From contig NZ_SHKP01000004.1 in the NCBI RefSeq assembly GCF_004217215.1, positions 1,086,829-1,150,828 of the forward strand: a stretch of 64,000 nt of DNA. The letters are read 5' to 3'. Below, one piece after another: positions 15,991 to 24,082 of this stretch. Source of the stretch: Rivibacter subsaxonicus (GTDB lineage Bacteria > Pseudomonadota > Gammaproteobacteria > Burkholderiales > Burkholderiaceae_C). The stretch's first letter is position 1. Each line of letters starts with the position of its first letter. The translations under genes and the position numbers were made by a program. The notes beneath the pieces are model-generated. The model saw nothing but the letters and a program-made list of their open reading frames with translations, made no database searches and was not told the DNA's origin.

Positions 15991-17532
15991 ATGACGACGA
16001 TCGCGATTCCACGACGGCCTCATCGAGGCCGCATTCATTGCCTGGGTGCCATCCCGCTGGCGCTGCTGCTGGCCGCCTGCACCAGCGTCACCAATCCCGT
16101 CAGCGGCCAGCGCGAGCTGACCGTGATGGACGAGCAGGCCGAGATTGCCGAGGGCAAGAAGGCCCATGCCGGCGTGCTGGCCGAGTACGGCGTGGTCAAG
16201 GACGCGAAGCTGCAGGCCTACGTCGACGAGCTTGGCCAGAAGCTGGCGAAGTCTTCGCAGCGCGCCAACCTGCAATGGACCTTCACCGTGCTCGACAGCC
16301 CCGAAGTCAACGCCTTCGCGACACCCGGCGGCTATGTCTACGTGACGCGCGGCATCATGGCGACGATGGAGAGCGAGGCCGACCTGGCGGGCGTCATCGG
16401 CCACGAGATCGGTCACGTGACCGCCCGCCACGGCGCCCAGCGCGCCACCCGCCAGCAGGCCGCCGGCATCGGCGTGCTGGCCGCCAGCGTGCTCGGCGCG
16501 GTGGCCGAGGCCTACGGCGTGCCCGGCGCCGGCCAGCTGGTCGGGCAGGCTTCGCAGGGCGCGGCCGCCGGCTACATCGCCAGCTACAGCCGCGACCAGG
16601 AACTGCAGGCCGACAGGCTCGGCGCCGACTACCTGGTGCGCAACCACTACGACCCGAAGAACATGGTCGACGTGATCGGCGTGCTGAAGATGCAGGAGCA
16701 GTTTGCCGCCGACCAGGCCCGCGCCGCCGGTCGCCAGCCGCGCCAGGGCGGCGACTGGCTGGCCTCGCATCCGAGCAACGAGCAGCGGCTCGACGCGATC
16801 AAGGCCACCGCGGCCGGTTACGCCAAGAGCGCCGCACCGGGCACCTATGCCGACGACGGCCGCGAGCGCTACCTGCAGGCGATCGGCGGCATGGTCTACG
16901 GCAGCAGCCGCGAGCAGGGCGTGGTGCGTGGCCCGAACTTCTATCACGAGCCGCTCGGCATCGCGCTGACCGCGCCGGCCGGCTGGCGCATCCAGAACGG
17001 ACAGGACGCGGTGGCGCTGGTCAACGCGGCCGGCGACGCCGGCCTGGTGCTGAAGACCGTGCCGGCCAAGGCCGGCAGCAGCCACGAGGAGATCATCAGG
17101 AGTCTGATCCAGCCGACCCAGGGCAAGGTCGAGAAACGCAGCCTCAACGGCCTGGCGGCGAGCCACTTCGTCGGCCAGCGCCAGAACCAGCAGGGTCAGT
17201 CGCAGCCGGTGCAAGCCACGATCGTGACCGGGCCGGCCAACAGCAACTACCTGCTGCTCTACGCGGCCAAGGATGCCGCCGCGCGCGAGCGGGCGCTGCC
17301 GCAGTTGCGCGAGGCCGAGGCCTCGTTCCGGGCCATGAGCGCGGCCGACCGCAAGGCGGCCGAGCCGTGGACGATCAGGGCCGTGCCCTATCCGCGCGGT
17401 GGCTTCGCCGAGCTGGCCAAGCGTTCACCGCTGCAACCGGCCGAACTGGCCGAGCGGCAGCTGCGGCTGATCAACGGGGTCTACGGCGGTGGGGAGCCCA
17501 AGCCGGGGCAACTGGTGAAGATCATCGACTAG
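15991..17532 (+). CDS. lipoprotein M48-family zinc metalloprotease
   Basis: 513-aa periplasmic peptidase. The signal peptide ends in a lipobox (LLLAAC, lipidated Cys30). The zinc motif HEIGH is at residues 138-142, with the third ligand in the DQELQADRLGADY segment. The N-terminal two thirds match BepA/YfgC and LoiP-like M48 enzymes that act in outer-membrane protein quality control. The C-terminal 180 residues form a substrate-clamp-like domain without zinc ligands. ATG 15991 gives a proper signal peptide; the frame is open upstream to 15934. The 3' end faces the HEPN gene, 39 nt away. Confidence 0.87.
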   Translation: MTTIAIPRRPHRGRIHCLGAIPLALLLAACTSVTNPVSGQRELTVMDEQAEIAEGKKAHAGVLAEYGVVKDAKLQAYVDELGQKLAKSSQRANLQWTFTVLDSPEVNAFATPGGYVYVTRGIMATMESEADLAGVIGHEIGHVTARHGAQRATRQQAAGIGVLAASVLGAVAEAYGVPGAGQLVGQASQGAAAGYIASYSRDQELQADRLGADYLVRNHYDPKNMVDVIGVLKMQEQFAADQARAAGRQPRQGGDWLASHPSNEQRLDAIKATAAGYAKSAAPGTYADDGRERYLQAIGGMVYGSSREQGVVRGPNFYHEPLGIALTAPAGWRIQNGQDAVALVNAAGDAGLVLKTVPAKAGSSHEEIIRSLIQPTQGKVEKRSLNGLAASHFVGQRQNQQGQSQPVQATIVTGPANSNYLLLYAAKDAAARERALPQLREAEASFRAMSAADRKAAEPWTIRAVPYPRGGFAELAKRSPLQPAELAERQLRLINGVYGGGEPKPGQLVKIID

Positions 17533-17571
17533 CCTGTGCCGGCAGTACGACGATGGAATCTTCAAGCATCG

Positions 17572-18054
17572 CTACTGGTGCACTTCCGCGGGAAGGAATA
17601 GCTCCTCAACGAAGTCCAAGATCTCGACGATTCGGTCTCGATAATCTGTGACGCGACTGAGGGTCAGGCCAACAGACTCTCCATGTGCGATCTTGTTTCT
17701 TAGGTCAACTGCACTGTCCAGCGCGTCGCTACGTGGGCCACCAACAAACGCTTCGAATGCGGCGCGCCAAGACGGATCGAAGCTACTCAAGAGCTGCGCA
17801 AGGCGCTCACACTTGATGTTCTGCAGCTTGCCTAGCTGTGAGATGCCGTAGTTGCTGACTGTCGGGGAGGCGCGCCGACGGCAATGCTCCGCCGCCATCT
17901 CGAACACGGCCACCTCAACAAATCCGGACACCAGAACACACAGGTATCTGGCGTAGTCAGACCTCAGTTCGAGCGCACCTTCCGGCAGTTCACTCGCGCG
18001 TAGGAAGGCACTTGTCAGACGCTTCCGGGCGGCATCGAGCTCGCGCGTAGTCAT
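17572..18054 (-). CDS. HEPN-fold protein (RiboL-PSP-HEPN-like), candidate RNase
   Basis: 160-aa alpha-helical protein. The HEPN ribonuclease signature Rx4H is present as RNKIAHG, Arg119 to His124. The region upstream (YLCVLVSGFVEVAVFEMA, residues 37-54) matches the first core helix of the RiboL-PSP-HEPN group. HEPN proteins of this type act as RNases in toxin-antitoxin, abortive infection and restriction settings. It starts 6 nt after the stop of the DUF262 gene and is the last gene of the glnS-DUF262-HEPN run. Base composition is clearly lower in GC than the neighbouring genes, which suggests recent acquisition. RNase activity is inferred from the motif. Confidence 0.75.
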   Translation of the reverse strand: MTTRELDAARKRLTSAFLRASELPEGALELRSDYARYLCVLVSGFVEVAVFEMAAEHCRRRASPTVSNYGISQLGKLQNIKCERLAQLLSSFDPSWRAAFEAFVGGPRSDALDSAVDLRNKIAHGESVGLTLSRVTDYRDRIVEILDFVEELFLPAEVHQ

Positions 18055-18060
18055 CGACCA

Positions 18061-19251
18061 TCACACCGCAGTGAACTTCTTGACGGCGATAGCTATGCGA
18101 CTGAGCACCCTGTCTTCGTCGGCCGTAGATCGACTGACTTGGTCCAAATACGACTCGTCGGCGAGCAGTGACGCATGAGCCGACTGAAGTTGAGCCGCTG
18201 TGAGTACCTCACCTCTCGAAGCACATTCAGCGACAGCGACCATGATGCTATCGGCGACCGCGGCATTCAGTGCGCTGTTGAATCGGAACGCGGTTGGGCC
18301 GAGCGCGGCAGCAAGTGACTGAACGGTTGCCTCGAAGACACCGGTCATCTGTGCTTGGCTTTGCAACTGAAAGCGCCCGTTCGATTCGGCGTACCGATTC
18401 AGGAAATCCTTCATCGGACGTTTGTACTCGGCTCGCATGTACAGCAGCGCGAAGAATCGAAGGATCAGTTCCTGATCCTTCAGGCGCGGCGACGTTCGGC
18501 CATACAGAGCGCGCCAGTTTTCGTTCGCATTGAGTCCTCGAATGAACGGGATCAATCCATGCTGAAACAGCGCCGCCCGAATCTCTTGAGGCTGCAGCGT
18601 TGTTCCACCCGTATTCAGCCGCTCAAAGATCAGATAGATGCTGCTCTGGTCATCGGTGGGCTCGTCCTGCCGAATGATCGTTGCGTGGATGATGCTGTCA
18701 TCAAGTCTGCGGCGATCTTCGGCGTCAAGTGTTGCGTACGTTCGTCCCCTGTACTTCTCTTGTACTCGCTCAAGTACGAACTCTTTTCCGCGGATCACAC
18801 CCTTGTAGAACGCCTCGAGCGTCTTGAGCCGCTGTTGGCCGTCGAGCACGATGTGACGACCGTCGTTCTGCTTGACGAGAAAAATTCCCGGGACCGGGAA
18901 ACCAAGCAGCAGCGAATCGATAAATCGGTCGCACTGCGCTTTGAGCCACACGAATCGACGTTGGAACCCAGGTGTTTCGTCGTCAACCGGAGTCTCTGGA
19001 TCAAAGCTGGGGACAAAGATGTCACCTGAGCCGAGCCGCTTGACTAGTCCATCAACGGGGTAGTCCGCCCCATACGCTGTGATGCTGTAGTGCGACGGTA
19101 CTTCCTGCTCATCATCAATTGGATCAAAGACTGTCGGCTCAGGAACCGCTTCGTCACTTTGCGCGACCGGAGCCGCGATAGCTGACGCTGGTGCTGGTGC
19201 TGGCAATGAGTATCCCAGCAGATCAGGATCGAAAGTTCGGGGATCAGTCAT
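18061..19251 (-). CDS. DUF262 domain protein (GmrS N-domain-like)
   Basis: 396-aa protein. An acidic, proline-rich N-terminal 55 residues precede a DUF262 (ParB/sulfiredoxin-like) domain. Diagnostic motifs are QRRFVW (97-102), VLDGQQRLKTLEAF (136-149) and FERLNTGGTTL (209-219). DUF262 is the nucleotide-using N-terminal half of GmrSD type IV restriction enzymes. Here the DUF1524 HNH nuclease half is absent, and a HEPN protein follows instead. The ATG overlaps the glnS TGA (ATGA at 19251-19248), indicating translational coupling; MGQ three codons earlier is an alternative start. GC content is low relative to glnS. Confidence 0.82.
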   Translation of the reverse strand: MTDPRTFDPDLLGYSLPAPAPASAIAAPVAQSDEAVPEPTVFDPIDDEQEVPSHYSITAYGADYPVDGLVKRLGSGDIFVPSFDPETPVDDETPGFQRRFVWLKAQCDRFIDSLLLGFPVPGIFLVKQNDGRHIVLDGQQRLKTLEAFYKGVIRGKEFVLERVQEKYRGRTYATLDAEDRRRLDDSIIHATIIRQDEPTDDQSSIYLIFERLNTGGTTLQPQEIRAALFQHGLIPFIRGLNANENWRALYGRTSPRLKDQELILRFFALLYMRAEYKRPMKDFLNRYAESNGRFQLQSQAQMTGVFEATVQSLAAALGPTAFRFNSALNAAVADSIMVAVAECASRGEVLTAAQLQSAHASLLADESYLDQVSRSTADEDRVLSRIAIAVKKFTAV

Positions 19252-21071
19252 TTGGCCCATCCGTCCTTCAAGCCCGTGATCTTGTTGAGCACGATCGCGC
19301 CCGGCGCGTGATCCTTGGCGTCGGCCACGAAGTAGCCGTGGCGTTCGAACTGGAACTTGTCGTCCGGCTTGGCGCTCGCCAGCGAGGGCTCGACATAGCC
19401 CGTGACGACCTTCTTGCTCGCCGGGTTCAGTACGCTCAGGAAATCGCGCCCGCCGGCATCCGGCTGGGCCTCGGTGAAGAGCCGGTCGTAGAGCCGGACC
19501 TCGGCCGGCAGCGCGTCGTGCACGCCGACCCAGGTGATCACGCCCTTGGTCTTGACCGCGTCGGCGCCCGGCGTGCCGCTCTTGGTGTCGGGGATCAGCT
19601 TGGCGTAGACCGCCTCGACCTCGCCGGCGAAGTTCTTCTTGACGCCGGTGCACTGCACCACGTAGCCGTACTTCAGGCGCACCAGCGTGCCCTCGACCTT
19701 GGCGCCGTCGTCGCCGAAGCGCGGCGGACTCAGGCGGTGGTAGCCCTTGAGCGGCACTTCCTTGAAGTCGTCCTGCTCGATCCAGAGCTCGGGGCCGAGA
19801 CTGAAATCGCGCGTGCCGAGCTCGGGCCGCTGCGGATGGGCCGGCGCGCTGCAGGGTTCGAGATGGGCCTCGCTGCCGAAGACTTCCTTCCAGTTCGTGA
19901 GGATCAGCTTCAGTGGTTCGAGCACGGCCATTGCGCGCGGTGCCTTGCCCTCGAGGTCGTCGCGCAGCGCACCGTCGAGCGTGCTGTAGTCGATCCAGCT
20001 GTAGTCCTTGGCCACGCCGATGCGCTCGCAGAAGAGCTGGATCGCCTCCGGCGTGTAGCCGCGCCGGCGCAGGCCGGCGATGGTGGGCATGCGCGGGTCG
20101 TCCCAGCCGGCTACATGCTTCTCGTCGACCAGTTGCTTCAACTTGCGCTTGCTGGTGATGACGTAGGTCAGGTTGAGCCGGCCGAACTCGTACTGGTGCG
20201 GGCGCGGCTGGGCCAGCAGGCCGAGCTCGCAGAGCCGGTCCAGCACCCAGTCGTAGAACGGCCTCTGGTCCTCGAACTCGAGGGTGCAGATGCTGTGGCT
20301 GATGTTCTCCAGCGCGTCCTCGATCGGATGCGCATAGCTGTACATCGGGTAGATGCACCAGCGGTCGCCGGTGTTGTGGTGCGTCGCGCGCTTGATGCGG
20401 TAGAGGGCCGGGTCGCGCAGGTTGATGTTGGGCGAGGCCATGTCGATCTTCGAGCGCAGCACCATCGCGCCGTCGGCGTGCAGGCCGTCGCGCATCTCGC
20501 GAAAGCGGGCCAGGTTCTGCTCCGGGGTGCGCGCGCGGAACGGGCTGTCGGTGCCGGGGGTGTTGAAGTCGCCGCGGGTGGCGCGCATCTGCTCGGGCGT
20601 CTGCTCGTCCACATAGGCCAGGCCGGCCCCGATCAGCGCCTCGGCGGCGCGGTACATGAAGTCGAAGTAGTCGCTCGCGAAAAACAGGTGACTGGTGCCC
20701 TGCGCCTTCCAGTCGAAGCCGAGCCACTGCACCGCGGCCTTGATTGCGTCGACGTACTCCTGCTCTTCCTTCTCGGGGTTGGTGTCGTCGAAGCGCAGGT
20801 GGCAGATGCCGCCGTAGTCGCGCGCCAGACCGAAGTTCAGGCAGATGCTCTTGGCGTGGCCCACGTGCAGGTAGCCGTTGGGCTCGGGTGGAAAGCGGGT
20901 GCGGATCCTGGCCGGGTCGGGCGCCCCGGCGGCCTGGTGCGCCGCGTCGCCCGGCGTGCCGGCCCAGTGGCGGCCGGCGTAGGTGCCGGCGGCGAGATCG
21001 CGTTCGATGATGCCGCGCAGGAAGTTCTGCGGCTTGGCGGGTACGGCGGGGGCAGGGGGCTTGTTGGACAT
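19248..21071 (-). CDS. glnS: glutaminyl-tRNA synthetase
   Basis: 607-aa class I aminoacyl-tRNA synthetase that charges tRNA-Gln. The HIGH signature appears in PPEPNGYLHVGHAKS and the KMSKS-like loop as VITSKRKL. The GlnRS-specific beta-barrel anticodon-binding region fills the C-terminal third. An alanine/proline-rich N-terminus of about 20 residues precedes the catalytic domain; MSNKPPAP at 21071 is taken as start. Length is slightly above E. coli GlnRS (554). Presence of GlnRS means Gln-tRNA is made directly. Its stop overlaps the start of the DUF262 gene. Confidence 0.95.
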   Translation of the reverse strand: MSNKPPAPAVPAKPQNFLRGIIERDLAAGTYAGRHWAGTPGDAAHQAAGAPDPARIRTRFPPEPNGYLHVGHAKSICLNFGLARDYGGICHLRFDDTNPEKEEQEYVDAIKAAVQWLGFDWKAQGTSHLFFASDYFDFMYRAAEALIGAGLAYVDEQTPEQMRATRGDFNTPGTDSPFRARTPEQNLARFREMRDGLHADGAMVLRSKIDMASPNINLRDPALYRIKRATHHNTGDRWCIYPMYSYAHPIEDALENISHSICTLEFEDQRPFYDWVLDRLCELGLLAQPRPHQYEFGRLNLTYVITSKRKLKQLVDEKHVAGWDDPRMPTIAGLRRRGYTPEAIQLFCERIGVAKDYSWIDYSTLDGALRDDLEGKAPRAMAVLEPLKLILTNWKEVFGSEAHLEPCSAPAHPQRPELGTRDFSLGPELWIEQDDFKEVPLKGYHRLSPPRFGDDGAKVEGTLVRLKYGYVVQCTGVKKNFAGEVEAVYAKLIPDTKSGTPGADAVKTKGVITWVGVHDALPAEVRLYDRLFTEAQPDAGGRDFLSVLNPASKKVVTGYVEPSLASAKPDDKFQFERHGYFVADAKDHAPGAIVLNKITGLKDGWAK

Positions 21072-21136
21072 CGCTGGCGGCTCGGGGCAGGGACCCGCGA
21101 GCACGCGAGCCCGCATCAATGCTGGGGTTGCGGCCG

Positions 21137-21146
21137 ATTCTATAGA
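21137..21146. promoter_or_regulatory. AT-rich -10-like core between divergent genes
   Basis: In the 190-bp spacer between glnS and the Pro/Tyr-rich gene the sequence GATTCTATAGACC reads TATAGAAT on the minus strand (toward glnS) and TATAGA on the plus strand. Either could be a sigma-70 -10 element in otherwise very GC-rich DNA. No convincing -35 element at the right distance was found for either direction. Confidence 0.25.
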
Positions 21147-21261
21147 CCGGGCTGCGCCGCTTACGCCCGGTCACAAGGGCCGTGCCGGGCCGGTGCACCG
21201 TTGGACCCGGCGCCGCGTTGAATGCTTGCCGGCACATGCCGGACCAAGGAGCTTGCAGACC

Positions 21262-21747
21262 ATGATCAGCCCACTCCAACTGCGCCGCCCGCTGGCCCTC
21301 GCCGGCCTCGCCCTGGCCGGGCTCGCGTTCAACGGCGCGGCCCACGCCGGTGGCAACGTCTCGTGGTCGGTCGGCATCGGTTTGCCGGTGATCGGCGCCG
21401 TCATCGGCAACGGACCGGTGGTCTACGCGCCGCCGGTGGTGTACGCACCGCCCCCGGTCTACTACTCGCCGTCGCCGGTGATCTATGCGCCGCCGCCCGT
21501 GGTCTATCGTCCGGCGCCGCGCGTGGTCTACGGCCCGCCGCCGGTGGTCTACCGGCCGGCGCCACGGGTGGTGTACGCCCCTGCGCCGGTGGTCCATCGT
21601 CCCGCGCCCGGCTGGTGGGGCCATGGTCGCGATCGCGGCCCGGAGGGGCGCCGCGACGGACGCTGGGACCGACGCGACCACCAGGACGGTGATCGCCGTG
21701 CCCACGGCCATCGCGACCACGACGATCGCCGCTACAGCCAGCGCTGA
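21262..21747 (+). CDS. secreted Pro/Tyr/Val-rich repeat protein
   Basis: 161-aa protein not assigned to a family with confidence. It has a signal peptide (residues 1-26, ending NGAAHA) and a short GNVSWSVGIGLPVIGAVIG segment. About 75 residues of imperfect repeats of the form VVYAPPPVVYRPAPR (residues 48-120) follow, and the tail is rich in Arg, Asp and His (GHGRDRG to HDDRRYSQR). Similar YXPPPVVY proteins are common in Burkholderiales and are annotated as hypothetical or PXPV-repeat proteins; an envelope or surface role is inferred. A likely Shine-Dalgarno AAGGAG lies 10 nt before the ATG. The Arg/His-rich end could bind metal or polyanions. Confidence 0.7.
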   Translation: MISPLQLRRPLALAGLALAGLAFNGAAHAGGNVSWSVGIGLPVIGAVIGNGPVVYAPPVVYAPPPVYYSPSPVIYAPPPVVYRPAPRVVYGPPPVVYRPAPRVVYAPAPVVHRPAPGWWGHGRDRGPEGRRDGRWDRRDHQDGDRRAHGHRDHDDRRYSQR

Positions 21748-21764
21748 ACGGCGCCGACCGGGCG

Positions 21765-22583
21765 CTACATCGCCTTGAAGCGGTGGGCGTAGAGCCGGCT
21801 GACGACGATCTTCTCGGGCCGGCCGCGCAGGGAAACATGCACCCGGCCGGTAGCCGGGTCGCGCACCGCGGTCTCGATCGCGGTGGCGCGCACCACGGTG
21901 CCGCGATGCACCTGCCAGAACTCCGACTCGTCGAGTTGCGGCAGCAGTTCGCGCAGCGACTGGCGGATCAGGTGCTCGCGCCCGGCGCTCAGCACCCGCA
22001 CGTACTTGTCGGCCGCCTCGAAGACCAGCACCTCGTCGAGCGGCACCATGTGCAGCGTGTTGCCGACGCCGGCCTGGATCACGCGCAGCCGCGGCGCGGC
22101 GTTCGCGCCCGCCGCGCCGCCGGCGAGCAGTCGCTGCAGTTGCTGCAACACCGGATCGATCGTCGCCGTTGACTCCGAAGACGCGCGCGCCGCCAGCAGC
22201 CCGCGCAGGCGTTCGCAGGTCTGCGCCAGTCGTTGCGTCTGCACCGGCTTGAGCAGGTAGTCGACCGCCGCGCGTTCGAAGGCCGCCAGCGCATGCTGGT
22301 CGTAGGCGGTGACGAAGACGATCAGCGGCAGCGGCCGCTCGCAGGGCCAGTCCTCGACGATCTGCTGCGCGGCCTCGAGCCCGTCGATGCCCGGCATGCG
22401 GATGTCGAGGAACAGCACCTCGGGCAGCCGCTCCAGCGCCTGCTGCACGGCCTGCGGGCCGTCGGGCGCGGTGGCGAGCAGCTGCAACTCGGGCCACAGC
22501 GCGCGCAACTCGGCGGCCAGCGCCTGGGCCAGCAGCGGTTCGTCCTCGGCGATCAGCGCGGTCGGGGTGTTGGTCTGGGGCAT
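21765..22583 (-). CDS. LytTR-type response regulator
   Basis: 272-aa regulator. Residues 8-130 form a receiver domain with the phosphoacceptor Asp60 in EVLFLDIRMPGIDG, acidic residues in IAEDEP and the Lys in YLLKPVQ. Residues 165-270 form a LytTR DNA-binding domain (IPLDEVLVFEAADKYVRV-like start, WQVHRGTVVRATAIE core). It follows the sensor kinase gene by 17 nt on the same strand, forming an AlgZ/AlgR- or LytS/LytT-like pair. Targets are unknown. The pair points away from the aryl polyene cluster, which starts about 400 bp from the kinase start codon. Confidence 0.9.
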   Translation of the reverse strand: MPQTNTPTALIAEDEPLLAQALAAELRALWPELQLLATAPDGPQAVQQALERLPEVLFLDIRMPGIDGLEAAQQIVEDWPCERPLPLIVFVTAYDQHALAAFERAAVDYLLKPVQTQRLAQTCERLRGLLAARASSESTATIDPVLQQLQRLLAGGAAGANAAPRLRVIQAGVGNTLHMVPLDEVLVFEAADKYVRVLSAGREHLIRQSLRELLPQLDESEFWQVHRGTVVRATAIETAVRDPATGRVHVSLRGRPEKIVVSRLYAHRFKAM

Positions 22584-22600
22584 GGGGATGTCGTCCGGAT

Positions 22601-23698
22601 TCAGGCGGTGGCGGCGGGAAGCTGCACCGTCGCCTCGGTGCCGCCGCCCGCGGCCGGCAGCAGGCTGAACTCGGCCCGCGAGCCGTAGAGCGTGGCCAGG
22701 CGTTCGCGCACCTGGTGGGTGCCAAAGCCATGGCCGGGGCGTGGCGGCGCATCGAGCGCGCCGGGCGCCACCCCGACGCCGCTGTCGCGCACGCTCAGCA
22801 CCAGCCGGGCGCCCACCCGCTCGGCACGCACGCAGATGCTGGCCTCGCCGCAGCAGGGCTCGAGGCCATGCTGGATCGCGTTCTCGACCAGCGGCTGCAG
22901 CAGCAGCGGCGGCACCGGCTGAGCCGCCAGCGCCGGCGGCAGTTCGAGCTTCACCTGCAGGCGATCGCCCATGCGCACCTGCATCAGCGCGAGGTAGTCC
23001 TCGAGCCGCGCGAACTCGTCGGCCAGCGTGTGGCGCTCGGCCCGGCTCGCGGCCAGCGTGGCGCGCAGGTAGGCGATCAGGCGGTCGAGCATGGCCTGCG
23101 CGCGCGGCGGGTCGAGCGCGATCAGCGCGCGCAGGTTGGCCAGGGTGTTGAACAGCATGTGCGGCTCGAGCTGGCTTTCGAGCAGGCGCAGCTGGTGTTC
23201 TGCGGCCTGGCGCTGGGCGGCCTCGGCGCGGGTGCGCTCCGACTGCAGGCGACCTTGCAGCATGAAGAACAGGGTGGCGACCGCGGCGGTCGCGAAGCTG
23301 ATGACCAGCGAGGCCGAGCTCGATCGCCAGTCCACCTGCCAGGGCATCGGTGCCGAGCGGCCGCTGATCGCGTTGGCGATCGTCGCGCCCAGGCTGTAGC
23401 CGGCCAGCGTGCCCAGCGCGACGAGCAAGGTCGTCCAGGCCCAGCCGGGCCAAGCCGCATTGGCCGGATCGGCGGCGACGCCGCGCACCCGATCCAGTAG
23501 TCGATGGCCGCCCTCGATGAAGAACCAGCAGCACAGCCCGATCGACAGCGAATACAGCAGGTTGAGCCCGAAGCCGCGGCCACCGGCCAGTGCCGTCAGC
23601 AGCAGCGCGACGCCCAGGCACAGGGACGTAGTGATGGCTGCGGTGCGCAGCAGCTGGTGCAGGGCTTTGCTGCGGAGCGTGGGTAGGACGATGTTCAT
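22601..23698 (-). CDS. LytS/AlgZ-type sensor histidine kinase
   Basis: 365-aa membrane sensor kinase. Four hydrophobic segments in the first 145 residues form the sensor module. A short coiled coil leads to the histidine kinase domain of the LytS type (LEPHMLFNTLANLRALI, with His in EPHM). An HATPase domain follows, with NAIQHG as N box and DSGVGV and GHGFGTHQVRERL as G boxes. It phosphorylates the downstream LytTR regulator. The ligand is unknown. The upstream 385-bp spacer separates it from the aryl polyene cluster. Confidence 0.9.
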   Translation of the reverse strand: MNIVLPTLRSKALHQLLRTAAITTSLCLGVALLLTALAGGRGFGLNLLYSLSIGLCCWFFIEGGHRLLDRVRGVAADPANAAWPGWAWTTLLVALGTLAGYSLGATIANAISGRSAPMPWQVDWRSSSASLVISFATAAVATLFFMLQGRLQSERTRAEAAQRQAAEHQLRLLESQLEPHMLFNTLANLRALIALDPPRAQAMLDRLIAYLRATLAASRAERHTLADEFARLEDYLALMQVRMGDRLQVKLELPPALAAQPVPPLLLQPLVENAIQHGLEPCCGEASICVRAERVGARLVLSVRDSGVGVAPGALDAPPRPGHGFGTHQVRERLATLYGSRAEFSLLPAAGGGTEATVQLPAATA

Positions 23699-24082
23699 CA
23701 GGGTTTACGCTTGATCGGCGCCGCAGCTGCCGACGAGCGGCGATCTTAGAGGTGTGCGTCGAGCGCAGTCTCGCGCCGCGGCAGCCCGCGGCGAAGGCCG
23801 CTGCGACCAGATGCCGCCGGCGCGCGCCAGGCGCCTGCCGGCGGGCGCGAACGGTCGGCGAACCGGTCGCCGATTCTTGGTGCACGAACGTGCTTTTTGC
23901 CCGTCTGGCGCCCGGGGCGCGGGGACACGCTCACCTAAAATCGGCGGTTTCCAGTCGCGTCAGAACAGAAAGAGATTCGTGAGCTACAGAGGGAGGACCG
24001 GCGGCGTTCGTCAGCCGGTTTCGAGCCGCCGCTACGGCCATCAGACACGGACCGGCGGTCCGTCGCGCTGATTCGGACGCGC
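23699..24082. promoter_or_regulatory. 384-bp divergent intergenic region, kinase / aryl polyene cluster
   Basis: No gene was found here. A TAAAAT hexamer at 23936-23941 could be a -10 element facing the polyene cluster, but no matching -35 is evident. Three copies of a CGTTCG core occur: reverse orientation at 23847-23854 and 23883-23892, and forward GCGTTCGTC at 24004-24012, the last differing at one position from the AlgR-type LytTR box CCGTTCGTC. Because CGTTCG is common by chance in 70% GC DNA, these sites are candidates only. GAGGGAGGACC near 23990 is purine-rich but too far from the GTG start to be its Shine-Dalgarno. Confidence 0.35.

Noticed and set aside
21400-21620. Repeated sequence as a CRISPR array
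   Set aside because: The repeats are codon-based variants of a Pro/Tyr/Val peptide inside one open reading frame, and differ in spacing and sequence. No CRISPR repeats or cas genes are seen.
18061-22752. A very long minus-strand open frame running from the DUF262 stop through glnS and beyond
   Set aside because: Only the last 396 codons (DUF262) show family motifs and the shift to lower GC. The rest is an alternative frame of glnS and the intergenic region, stop-free because of high GC.
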